A stretch of DNA of 64,000 nt from Bacteroidota bacterium (GCA_003389385.1 QQVM01000014.1:146467-210466); one strand, 5' to 3'. Numbered from the stretch's first letter, positions 27,296 to 36,405 are shown. Program-made: numbers and translations. The notes: generated from the letters alone by a model not told the origin.

Positions 27296-28396
27296 TTAGA
27301 CATTGAAGCGGAAATGCATGATATCGCCATCCGAAACTGTATATTCCTTTCCTTCGATGCTCAGTTTACCTGCATCTCTGCAGGCAGACTCAGATCCAAA
27401 TTTTACGAAGTCGTCGTAACGAATTACTTCGGCCTTGATAAAGCCCTTTTCAAAATCTGTATGGATGACTCCTGCAGCCTGAGGAGCCAGCATTCCTTTT
27501 GTGATAGTCCAGGCACGAACCTCTTTTTCACCGGCGGTGAAATATGTCTGCAGATTAAGCAATCTGTAGGCCGCTTTAATCAGTTGGCTGACTCCTGATT
27601 CGCTAAGTCCAAGATCACTGAGAAAGGCAATTCTGTCTTCATAGCTTTCCAATTGCGCGATTTCCGCTTCAATAGCAGCGGCGATCACCAGCACTTCAGC
27701 TTTTTCGTCTTTCACAGATTCCTTCAACATCTCAACATACTTGTTTCCTTTTGTAACGGAACCTTCATCCACATTGCACACATAAAGAACCGGTTTGGCT
27801 GTCAGAAGAAAAATGTCTTCGACAAACCTGAAATCCTCTGAGTTAACCGGAGTACTCCTTGCCGATTTACCTTGCTCCAGATGAGATTTAAAAACAAGTA
27901 ATACTTCGAGGGCTTTTTTTGCTTCTTTATCAGTTCCTGCTTTAGCCATCTTTTCCACACGTGAAATTTTCTTTTCAACACTTTCAAGATCTTTAAGCTG
28001 AAGTTCAGTGTCTATGGTTTCCTTGTCTCTCACAGGATTTACTGAACCGTCAACATGAACCACATTAGGGTCTTCAAAACAGCGCACCACGTGAATGATT
28101 GCATCACATTCCCGAATATTACTGAGGAACTGGTTTCCGAGTCCTTCTCCCCTGCTCGCGCCTTTCACAAGGCCTGCGATGTCAACAATCTCAATTGTTG
28201 TAGGCATTACCTTCTGCGGTTTAACCAGCTTTTCGAGAATATTCAAGCGTTCATCAGGTACAGTGATGACTCCCACATTCGGTTCGATTGTACAAAAAGG
28301 GAAATTCGCAGCCTGAGCTTTCGCGTTTGACAAACAGTTAAAAAGTGTCGACTTGCCCACATTTGGAAGACCCACAATTCCGCATTTCAATGCCAT
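27296..28396 (-). CDS. ychF: Redox-regulated P-loop ATPase YchF (OLA1 family)
   Basis: The 366-residue protein begins with the G1 motif GLPNVGKSTLFN, followed by DIAGLVKGASRGEGLGNQFL (G3) and a C-terminal TGS domain. In YchF the NKxD specificity motif is altered (here CNVDE), consistent with ATP preference. The protein associates with ribosomes and stress responses in other bacteria. It sits between porD and the rhomboid gene. Confidence 0.95.
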   Translation of the reverse strand: MALKCGIVGLPNVGKSTLFNCLSNAKAQAANFPFCTIEPNVGVITVPDERLNILEKLVKPQKVMPTTIEIVDIAGLVKGASRGEGLGNQFLSNIRECDAIIHVVRCFEDPNVVHVDGSVNPVRDKETIDTELQLKDLESVEKKISRVEKMAKAGTDKEAKKALEVLLVFKSHLEQGKSARSTPVNSEDFRFVEDIFLLTAKPVLYVCNVDEGSVTKGNKYVEMLKESVKDEKAEVLVIAAAIEAEIAQLESYEDRIAFLSDLGLSESGVSQLIKAAYRLLNLQTYFTAGEKEVRAWTITKGMLAPQAAGVIHTDFEKGFIKAEVIRYDDFVKFGSESACRDAGKLSIEGKEYTVSDGDIMHFRFNV

Positions 28397-28431
28397 AACT
28401 TAGAATGAACTTTAGATAAATAATTAGTTGA

Positions 28432-29340
28432 TTACTTGCCTCCGCTGATTATTGCCTGGTATTTCAGGGAATTGGCCGGATCAATGAGGGATAAAACCGG
28501 CACTACTTGATTTTTTTCATCCGGCTGGGCGGCAGAATAGATGTTCACGATTTCATCTGTTTTCGCATTAAAGAATACCTGCATAGCCAGCGAATTCGGT
28601 TTGTCTTGATAAACTCTTCTGAGATCTTTTATGCTTTCTGTGATCACCTGCCTTGAGTCCAGCACATTCTCAGTCATTTTATCGAAACCAAGACGGTGAT
28701 ATTTATAAATAGTTGATCTCAATGGTGAGAAGGTAGAGTTGAGCAGATTTTCTGTAAGCCAATAGCGGTTTCTTGAACTTTCAAATGCCTTCCAGCCTGA
28801 TTCTGCCAGGCGTTGGGCATTGTTGACAATTGACTGGGCTTTGGAAAAATAAGTTGAACCTCCGAATTCTGAATATGAATCATAGTCAAGACCTATGATG
28901 ATGAATGCATAATATGCCAGCACAGCCGTTAAATTGGAATTGATGTTTGCTTCGTCAAATTCGAGAGTCTGGTCCTGAACATAGCGGAATGAAAAATTAT
29001 TATCCTGATGATTGAACATCGGAGAATTGTAGCTGGATTTATAAACAGGCCTTCTGGACTGAATCTGGATGTTCGCCTTGAAATCATCGACAGAAGCTCT
29101 TTCGGATATGGTAATGATAATGCTGCATTCTATCCTTTCCTGATTCAGAAATTTATCGTTAGTCCAGTTTCGGTTGTTCATGAATTCCCTGATAGAAGTT
29201 TGCAGAGTTTCATAAATTGATTTGTCACTTGCCTGTATTTGCGGAGTTTGCACCGAAACCTGGCAGTTAAGCTCCTGCCCAGTCATCATAACAGGCAACA
29301 GTGAAAAAAAGCAGACGATAAAGTATATTCTCTGAAGCAT
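28432..29340 (-). CDS. porD: PorD/DUF4835 family protein linked to type IX secretion
   Basis: The 302-residue protein has a signal peptide (about 21 residues, ending MTGQ) and no membrane segment afterwards. NCQVSVQTPQIQASDKSIYETL after the signal and LNSTFSPLRSTIYKYHRLG near residue 210 are typical of the DUF4835 family, which is named PorD in Bacteroidota annotation. Its position just after coaBC, with bamD and rpoZ upstream, is the standard neighbourhood. The molecular role in T9SS is not known. The genome's use of T9SS is supported by the sorting-domain proteins in this window. The gap to coaBC is four bases. Confidence 0.78.
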   Translation of the reverse strand: MLQRIYFIVCFFSLLPVMMTGQELNCQVSVQTPQIQASDKSIYETLQTSIREFMNNRNWTNDKFLNQERIECSIIITISERASVDDFKANIQIQSRRPVYKSSYNSPMFNHQDNNFSFRYVQDQTLEFDEANINSNLTAVLAYYAFIIIGLDYDSYSEFGGSTYFSKAQSIVNNAQRLAESGWKAFESSRNRYWLTENLLNSTFSPLRSTIYKYHRLGFDKMTENVLDSRQVITESIKDLRRVYQDKPNSLAMQVFFNAKTDEIVNIYSAAQPDEKNQVVPVLSLIDPANSLKYQAIISGGK

Positions 29341-29344
29341 ATTT

Positions 29345-30544
29345 TTATTTTTTCAGTGATGGCATTAAGAAGTCTACAATATCCACGGCCACTTCACCTT
29401 TCATTTTAACTGTATAATCTGTCACCTTGCCGTCTTTTCCGATGATGCTGATTTTATTTGTTTGTGTTCCAAAGCCTGCACCCTGGTCTTTCAGTGAATT
29501 GAGAACGATGAAATCGAGGTTTTTATTTTTCAGCTTCAGTTTTGCGTTTTCGATTTCATTGTTTGTTTCAAGTGCAAAACCAACAAGCACTTGTTCAGCC
29601 GACTTGTTTTTTCCCAGCTCAGCTAGGATATCTTTTGTAGGAATCAGACTTATTTCCTTCTCTGAATTTTCTTTTTTGATTTTAACAGATGAAACATCTT
29701 GTGGCTTGTAATCAGAAACAGCTGCTGACATGATGATCAATCGAGCCGGGCCAGCATGCTGCATGCACTGATCATACATTTCATCAGCACTTTCCACTTC
29801 AATCTTTTTAATCCGGTCGTTTTGCAATTTCGCTTCTGAAGGTCCCGAAACAAGTGTCACCCTGGCACCTCTGGCTGCAAGCACTTCAGCAATTCTGTAT
29901 CCCATAGTTCCTGTGGACCTGTTGCCAATAAATCTCACGGGATCTATCGCTTCATATGTAGGCCCGGCAGTTATTAAAACATCCAGATTGTTAAGGGAGA
30001 AATGGCTGAAAAAAAAGTCATTCACAGAGTTAAAAATATCTTCTGGTTCACGCAATCTGCCTTCGCCGCTCAGACCACTGGCAAGTTCACCGGAATCGGG
30101 ACTAAGGATTTTTACACCAGCTTCAGTTAGTAACCTGATATTTTTTACAGTAGTCTGATGTTTCCACATATCGAGATCCATTGCCGGTGCCAACATTACA
30201 GGACATCTGGCTGAAAGATAAGTTTCAAGAAGAAGATTATCGCAAATTCCAGATGCCATTTTCGCTATGGTGTTAGCTGTAGCAGGCGTGATCAGAAAAA
30301 GGTCAGCCCACATTCCAAGCTCAATATGACTATTCCACTTTCCGGTTTCACGATTGAAAGACTCCGTGTACACCTGATTTCCGGAAAGCACAGACATGGT
30401 CAGCGGGGTAATGAATTCACATGCATCGCGAGTCATGATAATCTTCACTTCAGCACCTGCTTTCACGAGCAATCTTACAAGCACAGCAGACTTGTAAGCT
30501 GCAATACTGCCTGTAACTCCCAGTAAGATTCTTTTACCTTTCAT
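29345..30544 (-). CDS. coaBC: Bifunctional phosphopantothenoylcysteine decarboxylase/phosphopantothenate-cysteine ligase
   Basis: The 399-residue fusion catalyses two successive steps of coenzyme A synthesis. The N-terminal flavoprotein CoaC domain has GSIAAYKSAVLV and the substrate-binding motif PAMDLDMW (PxMNxxMW in E. coli, with Asp for Asn here, which I believe is common in Bacteroidota). The C-terminal CoaB domain has ITAGPTYEAIDPVRFIGN, SAAVSDY and IKKENSE. It starts after a putative terminator downstream of rpoZ, so it may have its own promoter, and is followed four bases later by porD. Confidence 0.94.
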   Translation of the reverse strand: MKGKRILLGVTGSIAAYKSAVLVRLLVKAGAEVKIIMTRDACEFITPLTMSVLSGNQVYTESFNRETGKWNSHIELGMWADLFLITPATANTIAKMASGICDNLLLETYLSARCPVMLAPAMDLDMWKHQTTVKNIRLLTEAGVKILSPDSGELASGLSGEGRLREPEDIFNSVNDFFFSHFSLNNLDVLITAGPTYEAIDPVRFIGNRSTGTMGYRIAEVLAARGARVTLVSGPSEAKLQNDRIKKIEVESADEMYDQCMQHAGPARLIIMSAAVSDYKPQDVSSVKIKKENSEKEISLIPTKDILAELGKNKSAEQVLVGFALETNNEIENAKLKLKNKNLDFIVLNSLKDQGAGFGTQTNKISIIGKDGKVTDYTVKMKGEVAVDIVDFLMPSLKK

Positions 30545-30570
30545 TAAAAGGGAAGTTGAATTTCAAATGA

Positions 30571-30596
30571 AAAATCCAAAACAGAAGTTTTGGATT
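30571..30596 (-). terminator. Hairpin terminator or attenuator between rpoZ and coaBC
   Basis: A perfect 10-bp stem (AATCCAAAAC at 30573-30582 with GTTTTGGATT at 30587-30596) has a four-base loop. On the minus strand it is followed by a short T-run (30571-30575 region). It lies 31 bases after the rpoZ stop and 26 bases before the coaBC start. Confidence 0.65.
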
Positions 30597-30627
30597 CTTA
30601 AAAATAATTCAGCCAAAACTTGTTTGC

Positions 30628-30951
30628 TCAGGCTTTTTCTTCCTTATTAGGATTCCTGAAGTAAATCTTGTCGGTCTGGAATTCCTGAATGGCAATCAGG
30701 TTAGGTTTTGGAAGGCGCTCATAATACTTTGAAATTTCAATCTGCTCCCTGTTTTCAAAAACCTCTTCAAGATTGTCTGAACTGGTATTAAACTCGGAGA
30801 GCTTTGAGTTCAGCTCTTCTTTCATTTCAGTTCCGATCTGATTTGCTCTTTTAGCGATGACCACCAGTGATTCGTAGAGATTGCCTGTTGGTGCATCGAA
30901 ATCCGAAACATTTCTTGTAACCGTAGTATTCACGTCTGATTTGTAACTCAT
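30628..30951 (-). CDS. rpoZ: RNA polymerase omega subunit (Bacteroidota type)
   Basis: The 107-residue protein fits the diverged omega of Bacteroidota, with the helix-1 signature NLYESLVVIAKRANQIG and a downstream KEELNSKLSEF helix. Omega helps assemble RNA polymerase by chaperoning beta prime. Its location 16 bases after bamD and before coaBC matches the usual order and strengthens the call. Confidence 0.85.
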   Translation of the reverse strand: MSYKSDVNTTVTRNVSDFDAPTGNLYESLVVIAKRANQIGTEMKEELNSKLSEFNTSSDNLEEVFENREQIEISKYYERLPKPNLIAIQEFQTDKIYFRNPNKEEKA

Positions 30952-30967
30952 GAGTGTTTATATTAGA

Positions 30968-31789
30968 CTAGTTTATATTGCTTATATTATCTGATGGAAT
31001 TTTATCCAGTTTTTTTCTGATCTGGGCTGATAATTCGTCAGCTTCTTTTTTGTATTTGCTGTCAGGATAATTGCTGATGAATTCAGTGTATGCACCCAAA
31101 GCCTCGTTATAGCGGCCTGCCTTCTTCTCTTCCACACTGTTTTCAGCAAGCAGGAATCCTGCTTTAATAATGAGAAACATTGCTTGTTCCGTGTAATTGG
31201 TGGCTGGATAGTCCTGAATCAGGTTTTTAAATGCCGTGATGGAAGCTTTATATGATTCCATGTTGTAATAGAGCTTTGCATTTTCAAAATCTTTACTTTC
31301 AAGTTTTCCGCGAAGCTCGTCAATCAGCCTGTTGCACTCAGGAATCCTGGATGAGGCAGGATACCTGTCAGCAAAAAGCTGAAGCTCATTGATTGCCTTA
31401 AAGGTGTTGGTCTGATCAAGTGAAAAATCAGGAGAGTCTTCAAAGTAACAGTATGCATGCATGAAAGCGCATTCTTCAGCATACTCACTGTTTGGAAAAG
31501 TTTTGGTGAAGTTTTCAAAGTCGTATGCAGCGCTCTGGTAATCTCCCAGATGATAATTTGTATAGGCGTAATGATAATAGAGTTTCTCCGCTTTTCGAGT
31601 GCCCCTGTAGACTGTTATGAGTTCTTCGAACAAGGGCATGGCACGGTAATAATCGCCCTTGCTGTATAATCTGTAGGCTAAATCAGACTTGGCATCCATG
31701 TCCTTGCCTTTCATCACCCGGGTATAATTGCTGCACGAAGCAAATAATATGCTGAATATCAACAAGATGAATGTAAGCCGAAGAGTCAT
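30968..31789 (-). CDS. bamD: Outer membrane assembly lipoprotein BamD
   Basis: The start is ATG 31789 (MTLRLTFILL); a TTG three codons upstream lies inside a promoter element and is rejected. A lipobox is seen in LFASC. The mature chain has TPR repeats, for example DYYRAMPLFEELITVYRGT, NYHLGDYQSAAYDFENFTKTF and YKASITAFKNLIQDYPAT. BamD is the lipoprotein partner of BamA in inserting outer-membrane barrels. It is the first gene of a minus-strand run through rpoZ. Confidence 0.9.
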   Translation of the reverse strand: MTLRLTFILLIFSILFASCSNYTRVMKGKDMDAKSDLAYRLYSKGDYYRAMPLFEELITVYRGTRKAEKLYYHYAYTNYHLGDYQSAAYDFENFTKTFPNSEYAEECAFMHAYCYFEDSPDFSLDQTNTFKAINELQLFADRYPASSRIPECNRLIDELRGKLESKDFENAKLYYNMESYKASITAFKNLIQDYPATNYTEQAMFLIIKAGFLLAENSVEEKKAGRYNEALGAYTEFISNYPDSKYKKEADELSAQIRKKLDKIPSDNISNIN

Positions 31790-31795
31790 GTTTTG

Positions 31796-31803
31796 CAAAG
31801 ATA
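31796..31803 (-). promoter_or_regulatory. -7 promoter element for bamD, six bases from the ATG
   Basis: On the minus strand this reads TATCTTTG, an exact TAnnTTTG. It ends six bases before the ATG at 31789, so the bamD transcript would be almost leaderless. No clear -33 TTTG is seen. Confidence 0.55.
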
Positions 31804-31872
31804 ATGAATAATATATGATTAAGCCATTATCAGAAATACAGCAATTTGAACAATGGGATTTTAATATTCAGG

Positions 31873-34254
31873 CTAGAATTTCACAATCCTGATCTGTGAT
31901 CCATTTGATTTTGAATCCCTGATATGAACGAAGTATATTCCTGCTTTCAGCTCTGATCCAAATCTGAGTGTAGTTGCTCTTGCAGGTATCACGCGACTCA
32001 ACACAAGACGGCCCGATGCATCAAGCACTTCTATACTTCGGTTAACGTTTTCCGAGCTAATAGAAATGATGAAATCATTATCGCTCGGATTCGGGAAAAT
32101 ACTTGCAGGTTTTTTCGAAGAGTTTGCCTCACTTGCAGTTGAAACATTCAGTTGTCCGTTTATCCGGAAAGCGTCAAATCCCCCTTCAACGATGTGGCCG
32201 TTTGTACCATCAGCAGTATAAACAGAAAGCTGCATTGCATTTGTTGGCGTAATCAGAGGCTGAATCAGGTAGGCACTTCTTACCCAGGTGCCATTGCCAA
32301 GGGAGTTCCTGGTCACTTCTTCAAGTATCACGCTTGTGGATCCATTGCTTAGTAAGATTCTCAGCGTATCATTGGGTGAGCCGCTGCCGCCGGTATTCAC
32401 AAACCATCTGTGATACTCTATTTCAGGGTTATTATATATGCTTAGGTCAAAAATTGGGGAAGTGATTATTGCAGTTCCGTCGTCCACATCATGCAAATTA
32501 AAAGAGCCTGAACCATTATCTGTAACGAAAGCTTTGTCTCCGCAGTCACCCTGAACATCAATATCAGGATTAATGATGTTATTGTTGCCGTCATAAGAAG
32601 CCAGAGGTTTGTCTCTTTCCCAGGCATTTGCCGAAGTTCCGGAAATTGTCCAGCCGAAATCGAAAGAGAAATCGTCATAATAACCGACAGGCAGATCTAA
32701 TTGAATAGCTGAAGCTCCGTTGATGTTTACATTTTGGCATTTGCTGACAAATCCCCATTTTCCTGCAACAACTTCATATTGTCCGGAAGAGATTCCGTTT
32801 ACACTGAATTCACCCAACTGATTCGTTGTTGTCTGAAATGAGAAGTCAGAATTTTCAACGAGGACCATTGCATTTTCCAAAGGTAGACCGCTAGTGCTGT
32901 CGGTCACGGTGCCGGTCAAAACATAAGTTGGTAATGGACTCAATTCAGCATCAAGCTGTGTGAGAGTTCCGTTGCTGAGGCTAACACCGCTAATGACTTT
33001 GGTCTGATATCCTGGTCTGGAGAATTCAACATCATACAAACCGGCGTTTGCAAGTCCTGACTTGTAAACGCCTGACAAATTTGTAGTTCTTGTCACTGAA
33101 GAACTCAGAATATTTACACTTACACCTGACAATACAAAGGATGTCAGAGAATCACGAACTGTACCTTCGAGGTAACAACCTCGCACATATGTTGGAGTGA
33201 GAACGAACAATCCGTTATTGATGTCTGAGGCTACAATTGTACCTGAAGGGAAAAAAGGATAAACACCCCAGCATCCGCTGAAACCACCTCCGCTGCCTTG
33301 AGGATATGTATCATACTTTCCAACTTCAACTGGGTTGTCCGGTCTGCTTACATCTACAATCACCACTCCGTCTTTGTACCAGCTAGTCACTGCATAGTCG
33401 TTCAGGATATGTGTGTTGTGAACCACAGATCCAGAGCCAGGAGTGGTTTGATATCGAGAAAGTTCCTCAATGTTTTGGAGATCACTGATATCATATGCTC
33501 CCAGATAAGACCCGCTGTTTTCGTCAGTTGTGAATAAGGTACGGTGATCATCGGAAAGCCAGGTATTGTGTGTGAATGCAGTTGGTGTGGTCTGAGTAGC
33601 GAGTAACACCGGATTTGATTTATTCCGAACATCCACTACAGTGAAAAAGCCACCATAAATATGCGCTTCATACATCGTGTCATTTTCCACATAGCCATCA
33701 TGTACATATTCATCACTACCACCTCCCGGGTGTATGTACTCTCCTGCAAAAACAGGATTCCAGGGGTCTGTAAGATTTAAAAACAATGTGTGACCCTGGC
33801 CTATATTGCTGCCATAGAGATAAAGATACGCAGTTGCTGTGTCGCAATGCAATGCATGTATGCTTCCAAGTTGACCAGAAATCGCTCCGTCGCCAGTATA
33901 AAGCTTGGTGTTTACGGATACAGGCAAATTGCTGAGATCAATAATTTGCAAACCGCCTCCGGCCTCAGTGGTAACATAAGCATAATCGCGGTATGTCTTC
34001 ACTTCTCTCCAGTTGTTGGTGAGACCTGCTACATCGAATCTTACAACTGGATTGTCCGGATCAGTCACATCTACGATTGAAAGTCCTGATTCGGTGCCTA
34101 CAAGGGCGTATTCATTTCCAAGTTCATCTGAATATCCCCATATGTTTGCAAGTACATCCGGACTGAACGAGATGTTGGATCTGAACTGAATGTTTTGCGC
34201 ATTGAGAATGCCTATCCCCACCACCAGGAATGAGGCCATTATTAACTTTTTCAT
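31873..34254 (-). CDS. T9SS-exported LVIVD-repeat protein with two regulatory-like domains
   Basis: This 793-residue protein is a clear paralogue of the product of 170-1759. It shares the signal peptide, the LVIVD repeats (GLSIVDVTDPDNPVVRF, FTVVDVRNKSNPVLLAT), HNTWL, and the following YLEGTVRDS carboxypeptidase regulatory-like domain. It then adds a second such domain (LTGTVTDSTSGLPLENAMV) and a roughly 170-residue beta-sandwich that looks like a jelly-roll or MAM-like domain (FDFGWTISGTSANAWERDKP). The T9SS type A sorting domain is at the C-terminus (IFPNPSDNDF, LKAGIYFVHI). It should be exported to the surface; function unknown. It is a single-gene unit. Confidence 0.85.
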   Translation of the reverse strand: MKKLIMASFLVVGIGILNAQNIQFRSNISFSPDVLANIWGYSDELGNEYALVGTESGLSIVDVTDPDNPVVRFDVAGLTNNWREVKTYRDYAYVTTEAGGGLQIIDLSNLPVSVNTKLYTGDGAISGQLGSIHALHCDTATAYLYLYGSNIGQGHTLFLNLTDPWNPVFAGEYIHPGGGSDEYVHDGYVENDTMYEAHIYGGFFTVVDVRNKSNPVLLATQTTPTAFTHNTWLSDDHRTLFTTDENSGSYLGAYDISDLQNIEELSRYQTTPGSGSVVHNTHILNDYAVTSWYKDGVVIVDVSRPDNPVEVGKYDTYPQGSGGGFSGCWGVYPFFPSGTIVASDINNGLFVLTPTYVRGCYLEGTVRDSLTSFVLSGVSVNILSSSVTRTTNLSGVYKSGLANAGLYDVEFSRPGYQTKVISGVSLSNGTLTQLDAELSPLPTYVLTGTVTDSTSGLPLENAMVLVENSDFSFQTTTNQLGEFSVNGISSGQYEVVAGKWGFVSKCQNVNINGASAIQLDLPVGYYDDFSFDFGWTISGTSANAWERDKPLASYDGNNNIINPDIDVQGDCGDKAFVTDNGSGSFNLHDVDDGTAIITSPIFDLSIYNNPEIEYHRWFVNTGGSGSPNDTLRILLSNGSTSVILEEVTRNSLGNGTWVRSAYLIQPLITPTNAMQLSVYTADGTNGHIVEGGFDAFRINGQLNVSTASEANSSKKPASIFPNPSDNDFIISISSENVNRSIEVLDASGRLVLSRVIPARATTLRFGSELKAGIYFVHIRDSKSNGSQIRIVKF

Positions 34255-34687
34255 CAGGAATTTGATTTGAGGGCTGCAAGAACGTCTGAATTCGGGAGAT
34301 TCACAATACAGAAAAGAGCCTTTGCCTGAGAATTACCAAAATATGACGGAAGAGTACACGAGATATAGAATATTGACATTACTAATTTGCAGGCAACTTG
34401 GTGTCACAACTTGCAAATAGCACTATATATATTTGATAATCAGAATATTGCGAAAGTTTTAGACTGTTAGCCAAACACCAGAACTCAAAGATATGTTCGA
34501 ATTCTTTTAACATCCTCTGTTAATTAAATCATTCATAAACCTGCGAAAATCTTTGTTTTTAATACCAAATACTTACTTTTGCTTGAGAAAGGGCATTTTG
34601 ATCAAGACAGCTTTCAAGAGTAATTTTCTTTTGAAATGATCTGAAGACAATCCTGATTGAGTGCTTTATAATTTAAAAGAAAGCTAA
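34255..34687. other. Intergenic region with divergent promoters
   Basis: This 433-base AT-rich stretch separates divergent genes. I see the plus-strand promoter at 34552-34581 and a weaker minus-strand TATCTTTG (34486-34493) for the T9SS protein gene, without a -33 element. No open frame or strong hairpin was found. Confidence 0.5.
34552..34581 (+). promoter_or_regulatory. Complete Bacteroidota-type promoter for the alpha-oxoamine synthase gene
   Basis: TTTG (34552-34555), an 18-base spacer and TACTTTTG (34574-34581) fit the TTTG-N(17-23)-TAnnTTTG consensus. Transcription would start near 34586 and leave a leader of about 100 bases before the GTG at 34688. Confidence 0.68.
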
Positions 34688-35929
34688 GTGGATTTATTTG
34701 AAAAAATCAAACAGAACAGAGGACCGATTGGACAGCATGCCAAAGATTCTCATGGTTACTTCACCTTCCCTAAACTTGAAGGTGATATAGGAACACGAAT
34801 GAATTTCAGAGGGAAAGAGAGACTTGTCTGGAGCCTGAACAATTACCTCGGATTGGCGAATCATCCTGAGGTGAGAAAAGCAGACACAGAAGCTGCTGCA
34901 AATTTCGGATTTGCTTCACCCATGGGTGCGAGAATGATGTCTGGCAATACTAACTATCATGAACAGTTGGAAAATGAATTATCTGAATTCATGGGAAAAG
35001 AAGACACCATTCTCCTGAATTTCGGTTACCAGGGAATGGTATCTGCAATTGATTGCCTTGTAGACCGCCATGACGTAATTGTTTATGACAGTGAAAGTCA
35101 TGCCTGCATCATTGACGGAGTTCGCTTGCACATGGGCAAACGATTCGTATTCCCTCACAATGACATTGCAAATTGCGAGAAGCAACTTGAGAGAGCCACA
35201 AAGATTGTTTCAGAAAGTGGTGGTTCCATCTTATTGATCACTGAAGGTGTTTTTGGAATGAGCGGTGACATGGGCAAGTTGAAAGAAATTGTTGCCTTGA
35301 AAAAGAAATTCAACTTCCGGCTTTTTGTGGATGATGCCCACGGCTTCGGCACCATGGGAAAAACCGGTGCAGGAACCGGAGAAGAACAGGGAGTTCAGGA
35401 TGAAATTGACATTTACTTCGGGACTTTTGCCAAGAGCATGGCGCTGATCGGTGGATTTATATCCAGCAAAGAAGACGTTGTAGAATATCTTCGTTATAAT
35501 ATGAGGTCACAGATTTTTGCCAAATCACTGCCTGTTCCCTTGGTAATTGGTGCCCTGAAGAGGCTTGAACTTTTGAAGAAGCATCCCGAATTCAAGGATA
35601 ATCTTTGGAACATAGTGAATGCTCTTCAGAACGGACTTAAAGATGCTGGGTTTAACATTGGAAAAACCGAGTCTCCTGTCACACCGGTATTTATGAATGG
35701 CAGCATTGGAGAGGCGACTAATCTAATTTACGACATGAGGGAAAATTTCGACATTTTCTGCTCCATGGTAGTGTATCCTGTTGTACCTAAAGGCGTGATT
35801 ATTCTCAGGCTGATTCCTACAGCTGTTCATACTATGCAGGATGTTGAATATACAATTGACGCATTCAAAAAGGCATATGTAAAACTCAAGGCAGGTGAAT
35901 ACATGTCAGACAAGATTGCAGCATTTTAA
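34688..35929 (+). CDS. Alpha-oxoamine synthase family PLP enzyme
   Basis: The 413-residue protein starts with GTG. It belongs to fold type I acyl-CoA:amino acid condensing enzymes: PLP lysine K249 in GTFAKSMALIGG, ring-stacking H138 in ESHACIIDG, and D215 and H218 in DDAHGFG. The family includes glycine C-acetyltransferase, 8-amino-7-oxononanoate synthase, serine palmitoyltransferase and cysteate acyltransferase (sulfonolipid synthesis in Bacteroidota). The overall similarity to Bacteroidota sphingolipid-type enzymes (NYLGL, GFQ/GYQG, FVDDAHG) makes a lipid role likely, but substrate choice is an inference. A histone H1-like gene follows after 73 bases. Confidence 0.82.
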   Translation: MDLFEKIKQNRGPIGQHAKDSHGYFTFPKLEGDIGTRMNFRGKERLVWSLNNYLGLANHPEVRKADTEAAANFGFASPMGARMMSGNTNYHEQLENELSEFMGKEDTILLNFGYQGMVSAIDCLVDRHDVIVYDSESHACIIDGVRLHMGKRFVFPHNDIANCEKQLERATKIVSESGGSILLITEGVFGMSGDMGKLKEIVALKKKFNFRLFVDDAHGFGTMGKTGAGTGEEQGVQDEIDIYFGTFAKSMALIGGFISSKEDVVEYLRYNMRSQIFAKSLPVPLVIGALKRLELLKKHPEFKDNLWNIVNALQNGLKDAGFNIGKTESPVTPVFMNGSIGEATNLIYDMRENFDIFCSMVVYPVVPKGVIILRLIPTAVHTMQDVEYTIDAFKKAYVKLKAGEYMSDKIAAF

Positions 35930-36002
35930 CTCATGGAAACAAATCAAATAAGTCAAAATAATTTCTTAATCACTCCACATTAACTCCTAAAATTAAAACA
36001 CA

Positions 36003-36194
36003 ATGAAAGAATACGAAAAAATTAAAATGTTAGTGGCAGCTATTGAAGAAGATGTAATCAAGTTTTCTGAAAAAGGAAATGCAGCAGCAGGAACCAGAGT
36101 AAGAAAAGGATTGCAGGACGTGAAGAGGGCCTGCCAGGAAATGCGCGATGCCATTCAGTCAATTAAAAAGACAGACGATCCATCTCATTCCTAA
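36003..36194 (+). CDS. Histone H1-like (Hc1 family) small basic protein
   Basis: The 63-residue protein fits the Hc1-like family of Bacteroidota: a first helix (KIKMLVAAIEEDVIKFSEKG), the hallmark KGNAAAGTRVRKGLQDVK and a second helix ending QSIKK. Members are thought to bind DNA or act as nucleoid-associated proteins. It is followed by a strong terminator and could be co-transcribed with the alpha-oxoamine synthase gene, since I see no promoter in the 73-base gap. Confidence 0.85.
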   Translation: MKEYEKIKMLVAAIEEDVIKFSEKGNAAAGTRVRKGLQDVKRACQEMRDAIQSIKKTDDPSHS

Positions 36195-36201
36195 AAAAGA
36201 G

Positions 36202-36226
36202 AACCCGGCATACACCGGGTTTTTTT
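36202..36226 (+). terminator. Intrinsic terminator after the histone-like gene
   Basis: A 7-bp stem (AACCCGG at 36202-36208 with CCGGGTT at 36215-36221) with a six-base loop is followed directly by a run of T residues. Confidence 0.88.
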
Positions 36227-36405
36227 GTACTCTTCCGAAATTGAGTTTTGATCCCTATGCTGTTATTCTCAGAAAGCAGAATTGAATTCAGCAGCCTCTT
36301 AGTGCTGAAGAACAGTTAGATGTATGTTTTCAGGTGAAGCTAAAAGTTATTTGAATCGCATAAAAAAGTGCACTGAAAAAATTAGTTCTCAGTGCACATC
36401 TTAAG

